DNA from: Methanolobus sediminis
GTDB lineage: Archaea > Halobacteriota > Methanosarcinia > Methanosarcinales > Methanosarcinaceae
Length of the DNA: 64,000 nt
Direction: 5' to 3'
Assembly: GCF_031312595.1 (NCBI RefSeq)
Contig: NZ_CP133592.1
Span: 868,001-932,000, forward strand
This document shows positions 15,918 through 23,816 of the stretch, piece after piece. The translations under genes were made by a program, and so were the position numbers. Each line of letters starts with the position of its first letter. The first letter of the stretch is position 1. The notes below the pieces were generated by a model. The model searched no databases, was not told the origin of the DNA, and saw nothing but the letters and a program-made list of their open reading frames with translations.

Positions 15918-16273
15918 TGACAGTTTTTTTCTGTACCCTCTGCCGGCTTTATCTCCTCTAGTTTCTGGATGATAGGCTCTAGGACGAACTTTGAGAACTC
16001 AACGAGGGTGAACATGTCCACATTATCCATGAGCCAGTCCGCAGTTATCTTTGGATTTGAACGCTGACAGGCAATTGCAACCACCTCGACAAAACTCTCG
16101 ATGTTCTTGCCGTTTTCAAGATTGTGAATCTTCTCAGGAGAGTCTGTCATATCAATTAGCTTCAGGGTTGCACGTGTTGAAAACACCGAAACATCAACTT
16201 TTTCTCCACCTATCCTTGCAATCCGCTTCACCGGTGCAATGGTATCGAAATCCTTCATGATATCAGAGCTCAT
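15914..16273 (-). CDS. Tail assembly chaperone, G-like part
   Basis: A 119-aa protein between the major tail protein and the tape measure protein, the fixed place of the gpG-type chaperone. It is mostly helical after an N-terminal beta segment (VKRIARIGGEKVDVSVFSTRATLKLIDM) and ends EKNCQ just after a canonical slippery heptamer. Most ribosomes would stop at 15914; a fraction would slip by -1 and make the longer fusion with the next frame. No sequence family is needed for this call: gene order plus the heptamer support it. Confidence 0.82.
   Translation of the reverse strand: MSSDIMKDFDTIAPVKRIARIGGEKVDVSVFSTRATLKLIDMTDSPEKIHNLENGKNIESFVEVVAIACQRSNPKITADWLMDNVDMFTLVEFSKFVLEPIIQKLEEIKPAEGTEKNCQ
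15923..15929 (-). promoter_or_regulatory. Programmed -1 ribosomal frameshift heptamer (A AAA AAC)
   Basis: In the zero frame the mRNA reads GAA AAA AAC TGT CAG TGA, so the X XXY YYZ heptamer A AAA AAC is correctly phased, three codons before the stop. Slippage by -1 continues with CTG TCA GTG ACC ATC in the frame of the next gene. Confidence 0.82.
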
Positions 16274-16275
16274 GT

Positions 16276-17070
16276 TCAGACCCCCTGCTCATCGTAGATC
16301 TCATACAATTGGTCACCTGCTGTTCTGCTAACATCCAGCATACCTTTCATCTTTAGATGTGGCATTGCAGGATCGTCTCCATCGTCTGCAGGGAACTCGA
16401 TGTTCTGACCTTCATTGACCGTGGCCTTGTAGAGTGTGATGCGGAAGATCTTATCGTTCTCATCGGCGTTGGTGATACGAACCACACGATCCGAGATTGA
16501 GGTCTTACCACCGCTTGTAAGAGTGGCAGCAGAGCTGGGAGTGTAGGAATAATCTACCTTGATACCTTCACCGTCAGAGATGACCGTAGAATCTGATATC
16601 CTGGCAATGCAGGTGTATCCATCGGAATCAACTGCTACTACGTAGTCGGTGTTCCTGACGGCTGCATTGTCTGATGCATCTGTAACCACAATGCTGGAAA
16701 CTTCAGTCCCATCTCCATTCATGTGATCGAGCTTTACAAAATCAGTGCCTTCAAGAGTATGTGTTTCATCGGTCACGGATACAGGAGTTCCTGCAACCGT
16801 GGAATATGTGTCCAGGTCACCTCTTATGGTGTTTAGGTTTTCCAGGTCCACTTCCATCATGTCACATTCAATGTATGCGACATGTTCCTTGATTCCAACC
16901 TTCACGATACCGGCATTGTCGGATTTTACCTCGACATCCTCCCATTCTTCCTTGAACACTGCATTACGGATGGCGCCGATATTGACAAGCGATCCTATGG
17001 ATGTACCTATCTCCAGTTTTCCGGATCCAAACCGGATGGCATTTGAGTTCTGTACGGTTGTTTGTGCCAT
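16276..17070 (-). CDS. Major tail tube protein
   Basis: A 264-aa protein located between the tail terminator and the chaperone pair, the usual place of the tube protein. The sequence is rich in Ser/Thr/Asp and beta strands (FGSGKLEIGTSIGSLVNIGAIRNAVFKEEWEDVEVKSD resembles the opening of siphoviral tube proteins), with a variable inner part (about 95-190) that may be an Ig-like insertion. No membrane segment or signal peptide. Assignment is mainly by order. Confidence 0.78.
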   Translation of the reverse strand: MAQTTVQNSNAIRFGSGKLEIGTSIGSLVNIGAIRNAVFKEEWEDVEVKSDNAGIVKVGIKEHVAYIECDMMEVDLENLNTIRGDLDTYSTVAGTPVSVTDETHTLEGTDFVKLDHMNGDGTEVSSIVVTDASDNAAVRNTDYVVAVDSDGYTCIARISDSTVISDGEGIKVDYSYTPSSAATLTSGGKTSISDRVVRITNADENDKIFRITLYKATVNEGQNIEFPADDGDDPAMPHLKMKGMLDVSRTAGDQLYEIYDEQGV

Positions 17071-17074
17071 GTTA

Positions 17075-17455
17075 TTACCTCATATGTATGATCTTGAAAT
17101 CTATCGGAATGTGAAAAATGCCAGAACCATCCTCTATAGCATCATGCGAATCAAGGTACGCTATTTGCTTGATGGGATTCCCGTCGGCCACACCTTTGTA
17201 CCGGTTCAGACATTCGATGACGGCATCTGATAACTGCTGTACCTGGGCATATGTCCCGGACCAGCAGGAGAATTGATACCTTGGAGTTGCAAAACCGGTC
17301 ACATGGTCGATAGGATTGCTTATCTTGTGGATGGATATCGCTGGCATTTGACAATCAAGCGGTAATCTCAGCGGATATATCCTGTCGCTGATAAGATCAG
17401 CCACTGAACTGTCCTGCAATAGCAGATTTCGAAGAGCTCCATGAACAGATGTCAT
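17075..17455 (-). CDS. Tail terminator / tail completion protein (DUF3168-like)
   Basis: A 126-aa protein that starts MTSVHGALRNLLLQDSSVADLISDRIYP and continues LPAISIHKISNPIDH, the pattern of the gpU/DUF3168 family, which caps the tail tube and joins it to the head. It overlaps the upstream gp10-like gene by four bases (ATGA) and is followed by the tube gene. Confidence 0.82.
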   Translation of the reverse strand: MTSVHGALRNLLLQDSSVADLISDRIYPLRLPLDCQMPAISIHKISNPIDHVTGFATPRYQFSCWSGTYAQVQQLSDAVIECLNRYKGVADGNPIKQIAYLDSHDAIEDGSGIFHIPIDFKIIHMR

Positions 17456-17883
17456 CTATACTTCCTGATCACATGCTGAAGCTTGATGCTGATCGCCTTT
17501 TCGATCTCGTCGGTGTTCTCATCCAGAGCAGGTCTGAGGAACGGTCGTGGTTGCTGATGGTATCTCCTTCCCAGGGAATCGGTATCATTGAATCCCTTCT
17601 CAAGACGCATTGCATAGTTCATGGTGGAGCCGACCATCACCTCACATCGTTCGTTCGACTTTTCAACAGACACAGGGTTGACCTCTGCGAGATTGCGGAA
17701 CAGGTTACCTGTTATTCTGTGTGGGAAATCATCACCTCCCTTTCTGGAATTCTCCTGGGCAGCCCTCACAACAACATCAGCTCCTGCAAGCACACCCTCC
17801 TCCAGAATGTCGGCAATGTCCTTGCCCAGCTCCTGCAGGTTCTTCTGCAGCTTTTCCATTCCTCTGACTTTGAACTGGAACAT
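17452..17883 (-). CDS. HK97 gp10-like neck protein
   Basis: A 143-aa protein with the HK97-gp10 layout: N-terminal helix (VRGMEKLQKNLQELGKDIADILEEGVLAGADVVVRAAQENS), a central VGSTMNYAMRLEKGF motif and the C-terminal PRPFLRPALDENTDEI. Such proteins sit in the neck between connector and tail. Start ATG 17883 has GGTGATG just upstream. Confidence 0.85.
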   Translation of the reverse strand: MFQFKVRGMEKLQKNLQELGKDIADILEEGVLAGADVVVRAAQENSRKGGDDFPHRITGNLFRNLAEVNPVSVEKSNERCEVMVGSTMNYAMRLEKGFNDTDSLGRRYHQQPRPFLRPALDENTDEIEKAISIKLQHVIRKYR

Positions 17884-17887
17884 ATCA

Positions 17888-18160
17888 TCACCTGATTATC
17901 TGCACCACAATCCCTGCCAGCTGCAGGAACACAACCACTGCCAGGCCGAGAAAAGCATTTCTTCCCAGCCAGCGGTTCTGTCGCTCTTCCAGCAGACGGA
18001 TCCTTTCTTCGTGATCCTCGATGGAACACTTCTCAAGTACACGAATCCTTTTCTCGTGGTCATCGAGCTGACAGCTCATTTTGTCAATGCCTGCACGAAC
18101 GTGCTTGACATCGTTATGAGTCTCAATTATCTTGTCATAAGTGTCAGAATCGATCTCCAT
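17888..18160 (-). CDS. Small coiled-coil membrane protein (XhlA-like topology)
   Basis: A 90-aa protein with a coiled coil containing a near repeat (DDHEKRIRVLEKCSIEDHEERIRLLEER) and a single C-terminal membrane span (AFLGLAVVVFLQLAGIVVQII). This architecture is like the XhlA haemolysin/holin-associated proteins of bacterial phages, but identity is not established. ATG 18160 shares one base with the stop of the upstream gene (TAATG). It is embedded between connector genes, so it may be a lysis or membrane-anchoring factor. Confidence 0.6.
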   Translation of the reverse strand: MEIDSDTYDKIIETHNDVKHVRAGIDKMSCQLDDHEKRIRVLEKCSIEDHEERIRLLEERQNRWLGRNAFLGLAVVVFLQLAGIVVQIIR

Positions 18161-18513
18161 TATTCCACCGCCTTGAGCTTGCATTCGTAATGATGAACAA
18201 TAGAGTTGAACAGTCGGGTGATCGGTATGACAGACAACACCTCATAAGAATGGGAATAACCAGGAACCGTGCTGCTTATGGTATCACCTACTTCCACAAC
18301 AATATCAGATGGCAAAATCACAGAAACCTCTGAAACACTATGCTCCCCGCTTTCAAGTATATTGATCTGTCCTGAATCATCGGATGTCAGAAAACGACAT
18401 GGTGATACGGTGCTGTTCTCTGCATAGACAGGAGAACCGTATTCGTCTGTCCCGGCCTGGGTCCTTGAAATAATGGTGCATTCGTGGATCAGACCAATGG
18501 TATGGATGGTCAT
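18160..18513 (-). CDS. Head-tail connector / head closure protein
   Basis: A 117-aa beta-rich protein (HECTIISRTQAGTDEYGSPVYAENSTVSPCRFL) in the position and with the general pattern of head-closure proteins of the SPP1 gp16/HK97 gp7-like group. The neighbouring head-tail adaptor and gp10-like genes support this. Confidence 0.7.
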   Translation of the reverse strand: MTIHTIGLIHECTIISRTQAGTDEYGSPVYAENSTVSPCRFLTSDDSGQINILESGEHSVSEVSVILPSDIVVEVGDTISSTVPGYSHSYEVLSVIPITRLFNSIVHHYECKLKAVE

Positions 18514-18515
18514 TC

Positions 18516-18890
18516 CTATTCCTCGCTGTTCACCGTTCTGATACCACTTCTTCCATATGGGATTGAGAAAGCCCGATGCTTGTACCTGTTTATGTATGAA
18601 GTGGCCTTCTCACGATGCATCTGTATGTCAGCATCAACATCGTTTGACTGCTGTTCGGACCCCAGTTTGACCTGCTTTGCAAGTTCACCGGTGTACTTCA
18701 TTCGTTCCAGAACGGTTGCAGCTGAAAGATGTATGCAGGCTATGTTCAGTGCAGGTTCCGTGCTCTCCGTACTCGCACCGGTTTCAAGAGAGATCTCTGC
18801 CGATGCGTGAGTTATGATGGCAAGTATATCATCATCTGTTACGGATTCCGGAGATACGATCGTTTTTACTTCTGACACCGAGCATAGCAT
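18516..18890 (-). CDS. Head-tail adaptor protein (gp6/gp15-like)
   Basis: A 124-aa, largely helical protein (VTDDDILAIITHASAEISLETGAST, LNIACIHLSAATVLERMKY) that resembles the phage connector family with an N-terminal helix-turn and a C-terminal extended strand. It follows the capsid genes, as expected for the adaptor that docks on the portal. Confidence 0.7.
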   Translation of the reverse strand: MLCSVSEVKTIVSPESVTDDDILAIITHASAEISLETGASTESTEPALNIACIHLSAATVLERMKYTGELAKQVKLGSEQQSNDVDADIQMHREKATSYINRYKHRAFSIPYGRSGIRTVNSEE

Positions 18891-18896
18891 CTAGGT

Positions 18897-19073
18897 TCAC
18901 TTTCCGGTTGCTTTTCTCTTTGGGGTTGTTTCTTCTTCGAGTACCACAAGGGTATTACCCATTCTTTCAGCTCTTTCTGCAGGAATATCGAACATATCTC
19001 CCTGCCTGAACTTCATTTCCTTTCCATCGATATCGATAGCAAGGTTTTTCACTTTGACCTGGACCTTGACCAT
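18897..19073 (-). CDS. Small acidic/basic protein between capsid and adaptor genes (58 aa)
   Basis: A 58-aa reading frame with a strong ribosome binding site (GAGGTGA, five bases before ATG 19073). The product begins MVKVQVKVKNLAIDIDGKEM, has a small beta-hairpin look, a central DMFDIPAERAERMG, and a Lys-rich C-terminus (TTPKRKATGK). Small proteins at this place in phages often contact the capsid or the connector. Function unknown; reality is supported by codon pattern, RBS and tight spacing. Confidence 0.75.
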   Translation of the reverse strand: MVKVQVKVKNLAIDIDGKEMKFRQGDMFDIPAERAERMGNTLVVLEEETTPKRKATGK

Positions 19074-19082
19074 GTTCTCACC

Positions 19083-19949
19083 TCAGATTGCACTGGTCTT
19101 GCAGATGGCTACGTCCTGTTTTATTCTCAGGATTCCAGCACTGTAGACACGACCGTTAAGATCACCTGTGTCTGGATGTTTTGAGTCCACGCCATGCTCT
19201 GTCTTGAAATCTGATGTCATGTAGAAGTCGACATAAGGTTCTCCGACGTTCTCTGTTGGGCATACAAAACCTGTGCCTGCTGTTAGTGTGTTGGTACCGA
19301 ACACCTGTCCACCGTTGAGCATGTCCAGAATATCCGGCATTTCCTTGATACCATTTGCACTACGGCTGGCCATTAGCTGCCTGCGCTGTGTGGTTGCAAG
19401 TACCCAGTTGAATGAAAGACTGTCAACAGGAATGCCATCATCGTCCATGAGTTCATAGACACCTGCCAGGGCATCCGTGGCATTGCCATATGTCCCGAAG
19501 TCCTTGCTTACTGCATAATCGTTACCGGCTCCCTGGTAAAGTCCATTCATGTCATAATTAGTACCGTCATTGCTGACACCCATCATAATGGCTGCATTCT
19601 CTGCCTTTGCTGCCTTGTATGCTGCAGAAATGGAAGATGCTTTATCGACATCCACTCCGCTTCTAAGCCAGCTCTCGTAAATGCGCCTGTCAACTGTGTA
19701 GTCCTTCCAGTAAACAGGTATCTTTGAGTTGGTCAGGGATACTTCGATCTTATCTTCGTTCCCGTCCCGGAAACCATATGATACGTATCCGTCACTGACA
19801 TCGGTGATTTTACCCCAGTCAACAGAGGTTATACCGAATCCCTTCTCCGAGGTCACATGTACCAGTTTCCTCCCAATAAGTGCGTTCCTGAGAGCAGGGA
19901 CAAGAGAGGAGTCTATTTCTTTTGAGAATGTTGCGAGTGCGTTTGTCAT
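19083..19949 (-). CDS. Major capsid protein (HK97 fold)
   Basis: A 288-aa protein following the prohead protease and decoration genes. Features fitting HK97-type capsid proteins include the N-terminal arm (about 1-45), the segment KIPVYWKDYTVDRRIYESWLRSGVDVD, the Ala-rich spine helix region AAYKAAKAENAAIMMG, and the C-terminal GRVYSAGILRIKQDVAICKT. The sequence resembles encapsulin-like members of the fold. ATG 19949 has GAGGTGA five bases upstream; the longer frame from GTG 19958 overlaps that site and is rejected. Confidence 0.85.
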   Translation of the reverse strand: MTNALATFSKEIDSSLVPALRNALIGRKLVHVTSEKGFGITSVDWGKITDVSDGYVSYGFRDGNEDKIEVSLTNSKIPVYWKDYTVDRRIYESWLRSGVDVDKASSISAAYKAAKAENAAIMMGVSNDGTNYDMNGLYQGAGNDYAVSKDFGTYGNATDALAGVYELMDDDGIPVDSLSFNWVLATTQRRQLMASRSANGIKEMPDILDMLNGGQVFGTNTLTAGTGFVCPTENVGEPYVDFYMTSDFKTEHGVDSKHPDTGDLNGRVYSAGILRIKQDVAICKTSAI

Positions 19950-19959
19950 TTTTGTCACC

Positions 19960-20415
19960 TCATATGAGACTCAGTACTACAATATCTGCAGCAGCTGAGC
20001 TTGCATCCACTGATTCCTCAGCGATGGCCACGATCTCGTCTGTTCCGACAATACCGGCTGCAAGCTCTCCATCAGCAGCTGCTTTAAGGCGTGCACCTTT
20101 TGTCACGTTCTGACCTGATGCAAGGCTGCCAACGATCAGGAAACTGCCTCCATAGAGGACAGCAGCCATGTCATCCAGTGCGTAGATGGTATCGACGTCA
20201 GTGGGCATGAATGCAGGATTGGTCTGCTCGTATCCGAGCCATCCCAGTGTAGCACCAGCTGCAGTGTTCACAACCATATCGTCATCGTTGGTACCTTTCT
20301 TGACGAGCCTGCCTGGATACATGCTCGTGGCATTTTCAATCTTAAGCTCCTGTTCCAGAGGACTTCCACCAGCTACGATCTTGTTTGCTGGTTTCACAAC
20401 GCCTGAGTATGCCAT
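19960..20415 (-). CDS. Capsid decoration / stabilising protein
   Basis: A 151-aa protein between the prohead protease/scaffold and the major capsid gene. It is Gly/Ala-rich and predicted all-beta (VAGGSPLEQELKIENATSMYPGRLVKKG, then GWLGYEQTN and the repeated GIVGTDEIVAIAEE), similar in type to phage head decoration proteins. The start ATG 20415 shares one base with the stop of the upstream gene. Confidence 0.72.
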   Translation of the reverse strand: MAYSGVVKPANKIVAGGSPLEQELKIENATSMYPGRLVKKGTNDDDMVVNTAAGATLGWLGYEQTNPAFMPTDVDTIYALDDMAAVLYGGSFLIVGSLASGQNVTKGARLKAAADGELAAGIVGTDEIVAIAEESVDASSAAADIVVLSLI

Positions 20416-21401
20416 TAGTCCACCACCCATTCATTCTTGGTGCTGTCCCATCTTCCAACGGTACCCATGCCTGTTGAGCTAGGATATTTGACATTCCCAG
20501 CCGTTGCTCCGAGCTTTATACTTCCCAGATCCTCTGCAAGCTTTTCGATATCCGCTGCTGACAGGTGCTGGTAATCTTCATCCTTTGTTTCGAGATTCAG
20601 ATTTTTTCTGGCAGCAGTGAGACTATCCATTGCATGGTCTCTCCTCTGCTCTTCTTTGTATGCTACGATTTTAGCAGTGGCAATCTCATCAGCTTTACTT
20701 GCCACCAGCTCCTGCACCTGTTCTAGAGGAACGGATGTGGCCTTGTCCTTTTCATGGGAAGCGACCACCTTTTCGAGATCGGTGACCTTCGTTTCAAGTT
20801 CTGCTTTAGCAGCTTTCAGATTCTCTATATCCTTATCTTTGGCTGCATTGTCCTTTTCGAGCTCAGCAAGTTTTTCGTCCGGTGAAGAATCTCCACCGCT
20901 GTTAGAATCGTCTTTGTTATCTGTCACAGGATCACCTGATGCGATGATTTTGAATTGATGAATGTTACGTACCGCTACCTTTCCGTCATCGGATGCAGCT
21001 ACATTCCAGGTTGCCTGCTCCCATGCAGGATTCTGGACAAGGGTAAGGGACCTGGCCTGAACTCCGCTGGCCCAGTTATCATCGATAGAATCGGCCAGAG
21101 AATAGACACTCCATGTGTTTTCCCAGGTTCCGTCCTGGATCTTTCTTTCAGCCACGGAGTCGGTTACCGATGCTCTTGCTTTGATCTCCGATCCTTCTCG
21201 CCAGGCATCGACAACCCTGCCAATCTCAGCATTAGGATCTTCAGAGAAGTCACACTCGTGGGGAGCATCCCGTGGGCATATACGAAGTACAGAGCCTTTG
21301 AGAGAGGAGATGGCATTATCTGCTTCTGAAAATGGAATTCCCCATCCGTTTTTATTTATCTCGCCTAGTGGAAATGCAGTACCTTCAATAGTGATAGCCA
21401 T
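20415..21401 (-). CDS. Prohead protease fused to scaffold (putative)
   Basis: A 328-aa protein at the head of the capsid block. The N-terminal half (1-160) resembles a phage prohead protease (APHECDFSEDPNAEIGRVVDAWREG, ARASVTDSVAERKIQDGTW). The second half is a highly charged coiled coil (EKLAELEKDNAAKDKDIENLKAAKAELETKV), typical for an internal scaffold, and ends in a capsid-binding-like tail. Which residues are catalytic cannot be decided by eye. A TATA-like box in the 30-bp repeat at 21418-21447 lies just upstream on this strand. Confidence 0.75.
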   Translation of the reverse strand: MAITIEGTAFPLGEINKNGWGIPFSEADNAISSLKGSVLRICPRDAPHECDFSEDPNAEIGRVVDAWREGSEIKARASVTDSVAERKIQDGTWENTWSVYSLADSIDDNWASGVQARSLTLVQNPAWEQATWNVAASDDGKVAVRNIHQFKIIASGDPVTDNKDDSNSGGDSSPDEKLAELEKDNAAKDKDIENLKAAKAELETKVTDLEKVVASHEKDKATSVPLEQVQELVASKADEIATAKIVAYKEEQRRDHAMDSLTAARKNLNLETKDEDYQHLSAADIEKLAEDLGSIKLGATAGNVKYPSSTGMGTVGRWDSTKNEWVVD

Positions 21402-21417
21402 CGGCGTTAAAGTACAA

Positions 21418-21447
21418 ATACAACGGGTATAAAAAGATTATACAATT
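21418..21447. repeat. 30-bp direct repeat, copy 1 (left border of ABC-transporter cargo)
   Basis: ATACAACGGGTATAAAAAGA followed by TTATACAATT is identical to 25703-25732. It contains an inner inverted repeat GTATAA/TTATAC. On the - strand it reads CTTTTTATACCC about 30 bases before the prohead protease ATG, so this copy probably also carries the TATA box of the capsid genes. The stretch 21448-21663 between it and the TrmB gene is AT-rich and shows no gene. Confidence 0.9.
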
Positions 21448-21663
21448 CTGCTCCGTAGAAATCCTCAGTATTCAGCTCAAATGGAAGCAAACAATAATCA
21501 CAAAAATACTATCTGTTGTGCAATGAATTTGTCATTTATAACTTATGATAATGATGTTAATAGGTTTTTCAATAGCCTTTTTAGTTTTAAATTCATATTA
21601 AACATATATCAATCATATCAGCATCAATAAAATGATAGAACTCGACGGAATAGTTAAGAGGAA

Positions 21664-22506
21664 TTAACCATAAGACAGCTGATTATTGCCATTTTGCCAG
21701 AATTCTTCGAATTTAGCATGAAGCTCATTTGACAATGTCCTGTCATATATTTTGATCATGCCAAATATTTTATCTACAGAAAGAGGATCATTGACTTCCA
21801 ATATAACCAGATCCCTGTCGATCAATACAAATCTGTGAGGAGTATCTAAAAGTCTTATTTGCAGACACTTGTTGAGATTCTGCATAACAGATCCATCTTC
21901 TGGAGAATCATCCAATTCCCTTAATGCTTCAGAAAGTGCTGGATTTGGATCTATCATCTTGATCTTTATTCCTTTTTTTATTAACGGAAGAAGAGTGTCA
22001 TGGAACATTAAAGTAAACCTGTCCTTGAAATGTCTGGATTCCATTGATCTTATATTTCTCGGGACAATTACACAAATTTCATTTTCAGCTTCATTGTAAA
22101 CGCTCCTGATCATTTTCATGACCTCATCAGCTCCCATTGCTGCCGACCAGAAGTGTTGGTCTCTGTCTTCCTGAATACTATAGAAAGACAAAGCCTGTTT
22201 TATATTATCTATTGTCTTTCGTAGCGTATCCATTTCTATTTTCATTTCGTTTTCTTTTCTAATGATAAAATCATCAAATGCAATCTTCACCTCTATTGCA
22301 CGATATTTTTTTGGTCTCGAGCGCTGAACTTCAATAAATCCCATGTTTTCAAGATTTTCAAGAACTGCATATATCTTGCCCATCGGAATCTTTGATTTTT
22401 TTGATAGTGCCCTTGCATCTGTAAATCCATCTTTCAATATTGTCAAATAGGCAGCTGCCTCGTATTTATTGAATCCTATATTTCTTAGCAATTGTTCATT
22501 TTCCAT
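21664..22506 (-). CDS. TrmB-family transcriptional regulator
   Basis: A 280-aa archaeal regulator. The N-terminal winged helix (residues about 5-75) has the TrmB signature NIGFNKYEAAAYLTILKDGFTDARALSKKSKIPMGKIYAVLENLENMGFI. A helical linker (75-115) and a C-terminal effector-like domain follow (ICVIVPRNIRS, RFVLIDRDLVILEVNDP). It is divergent from the transporter genes starting at 22638 and most likely controls them from the two inverted repeats in the 131-bp gap. It belongs to the cargo between the 30-bp repeats. Confidence 0.9.
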   Translation of the reverse strand: MENEQLLRNIGFNKYEAAAYLTILKDGFTDARALSKKSKIPMGKIYAVLENLENMGFIEVQRSRPKKYRAIEVKIAFDDFIIRKENEMKIEMDTLRKTIDNIKQALSFYSIQEDRDQHFWSAAMGADEVMKMIRSVYNEAENEICVIVPRNIRSMESRHFKDRFTLMFHDTLLPLIKKGIKIKMIDPNPALSEALRELDDSPEDGSVMQNLNKCLQIRLLDTPHRFVLIDRDLVILEVNDPLSVDKIFGMIKIYDRTLSNELHAKFEEFWQNGNNQLSYG

Positions 22507-22510
22507 GTTT

Positions 22511-22571
22511 AAACCACTTTAAGGTTTATCATCGAGTGAAATTCCAATATATCAACAACCACTTAGTTGTT
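22511..22571. promoter_or_regulatory. Two inverted repeats between the TrmB regulator and the ABC operon
   Basis: AAACC (22511-22515) and GGTTT (22523-22527) form one dyad; AACAAC (22554-22559) and GTTGTT (22566-22571) form another. Both enclose a CACTT core and lie in the divergent intergenic region, so they are candidate operators for the TrmB protein. Confidence 0.45.
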
Positions 22572-22637
22572 TATAATTATTATGATATGAAATCCCATAT
22601 TTTAGAATAAACTTGCAAAATACAGGAGAATACAACA

Positions 22638-23816
22638 GTGATCTTTACTAAAATAAGTGTACGAAATATCAATGTCCTCATGCTAATTCTATTATTGATC
22701 ATTACTACTCCGGCTGTCTGCTCTGCAGGGATCAATGGAATTGAAATAAGCGCCATGGAGATCACACCACAACCAGCAGAGCCGGGAGATGATGTCACTC
22801 TAAAAATAAGGGTCACAAACAACGGCGTAGAGACGATTGAAGACTTTTCAGTAAAAATAGATGTAGAATATCCTTTCTATCTGAAAAGCGAAAGTAATAA
22901 TTTCGAGAACAAGAGAATACTGAATGTCGGTTCCTCTGTGGATAATATATATTATCTGACAGTCGATCCAAATGCCATCTCCGGTACATATCCAATAGAA
23001 TTCGGCATCTATGTCAACGATGTGATACTTAATCCACCAGACAATAATGTTTACGTGCAGGTTGTTGGAAGACCGGATCTTATAATAAAAGCGGATGCTA
23101 TTGATAATGTTGCACCCGGAGATACTTTTCCTTTAAAGATATCTGTTGACAATGTCGGTACAGGCATGGCTAAGAATGTGAAAGTCATTTCCGAATCTGA
23201 AAATATACTGATACTGGGATCTAACATTGAACTGATAGACCGGATAATGCCTGCGGAAACATCAGAAATAGAATATGATTTTATTGCAAAGAACGATCTG
23301 GATCCTGATGCACATCAGTTCCCTATTGTACTCAAATATATTGACGAACAGGGTGCAAATTATACTCTGACCTATAATATAGGGATCAATATACTGAACA
23401 GAGCAGAGATCGGAATACAGAGTATAAAAGTAAACCCCACACAGATAACTCCTATCGATGAAGTATACATCACCGGAATTATTGAGAATACAGGAACCGG
23501 TGATGCAGAAAAGGTAGTTCTGGAATTAGAAAATGAAGACAGAAGCTATAAGTCTTTTATCGGGGAGCTCAGAAGTGACGATGACGCTCCGTTCTATTTC
23601 TATATTGACCCCGGTGCTACAGGGAACAAAGATCTCAACATAACCATAAACTACACCGATGATTTTGGTTCATATGAACTGGAACATTCAATACCGATCG
23701 AAGTAGAGAGACCCAAGACCAATATAATCCTGGTCATTTCCCTGCTAATAATAATAGCCGTACCGGTAGCTTATATTATCTATAAGAGAAGGCGGGGTGG
23801 AAATGGAGACCAATGA
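22638..23816 (+). CDS. Secreted, membrane-anchored CARDB-like protein
   Basis: A 392-aa surface protein. It has a signal peptide (hydrophobic stretch LMLILLLIITTPAVCSA, about residues 15-32), then three beta-sandwich modules of CARDB/S-layer-associated type, each with the PGDDVTLKIRVTNNGVETIEDF-like pattern (about 45-140, 145-255, 260-365). A C-terminal membrane helix (IILVISLLIIIAVPVAYIIY) and a basic tail follow. Start is GTG 22638. It overlaps the permease start, so it is likely the extracellular partner of this ABC system, as in other Methanosarcinales. Confidence 0.8.
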   Translation: MIFTKISVRNINVLMLILLLIITTPAVCSAGINGIEISAMEITPQPAEPGDDVTLKIRVTNNGVETIEDFSVKIDVEYPFYLKSESNNFENKRILNVGSSVDNIYYLTVDPNAISGTYPIEFGIYVNDVILNPPDNNVYVQVVGRPDLIIKADAIDNVAPGDTFPLKISVDNVGTGMAKNVKVISESENILILGSNIELIDRIMPAETSEIEYDFIAKNDLDPDAHQFPIVLKYIDEQGANYTLTYNIGINILNRAEIGIQSIKVNPTQITPIDEVYITGIIENTGTGDAEKVVLELENEDRSYKSFIGELRSDDDAPFYFYIDPGATGNKDLNITINYTDDFGSYELEHSIPIEVERPKTNIILVISLLIIIAVPVAYIIYKRRRGGNGDQ

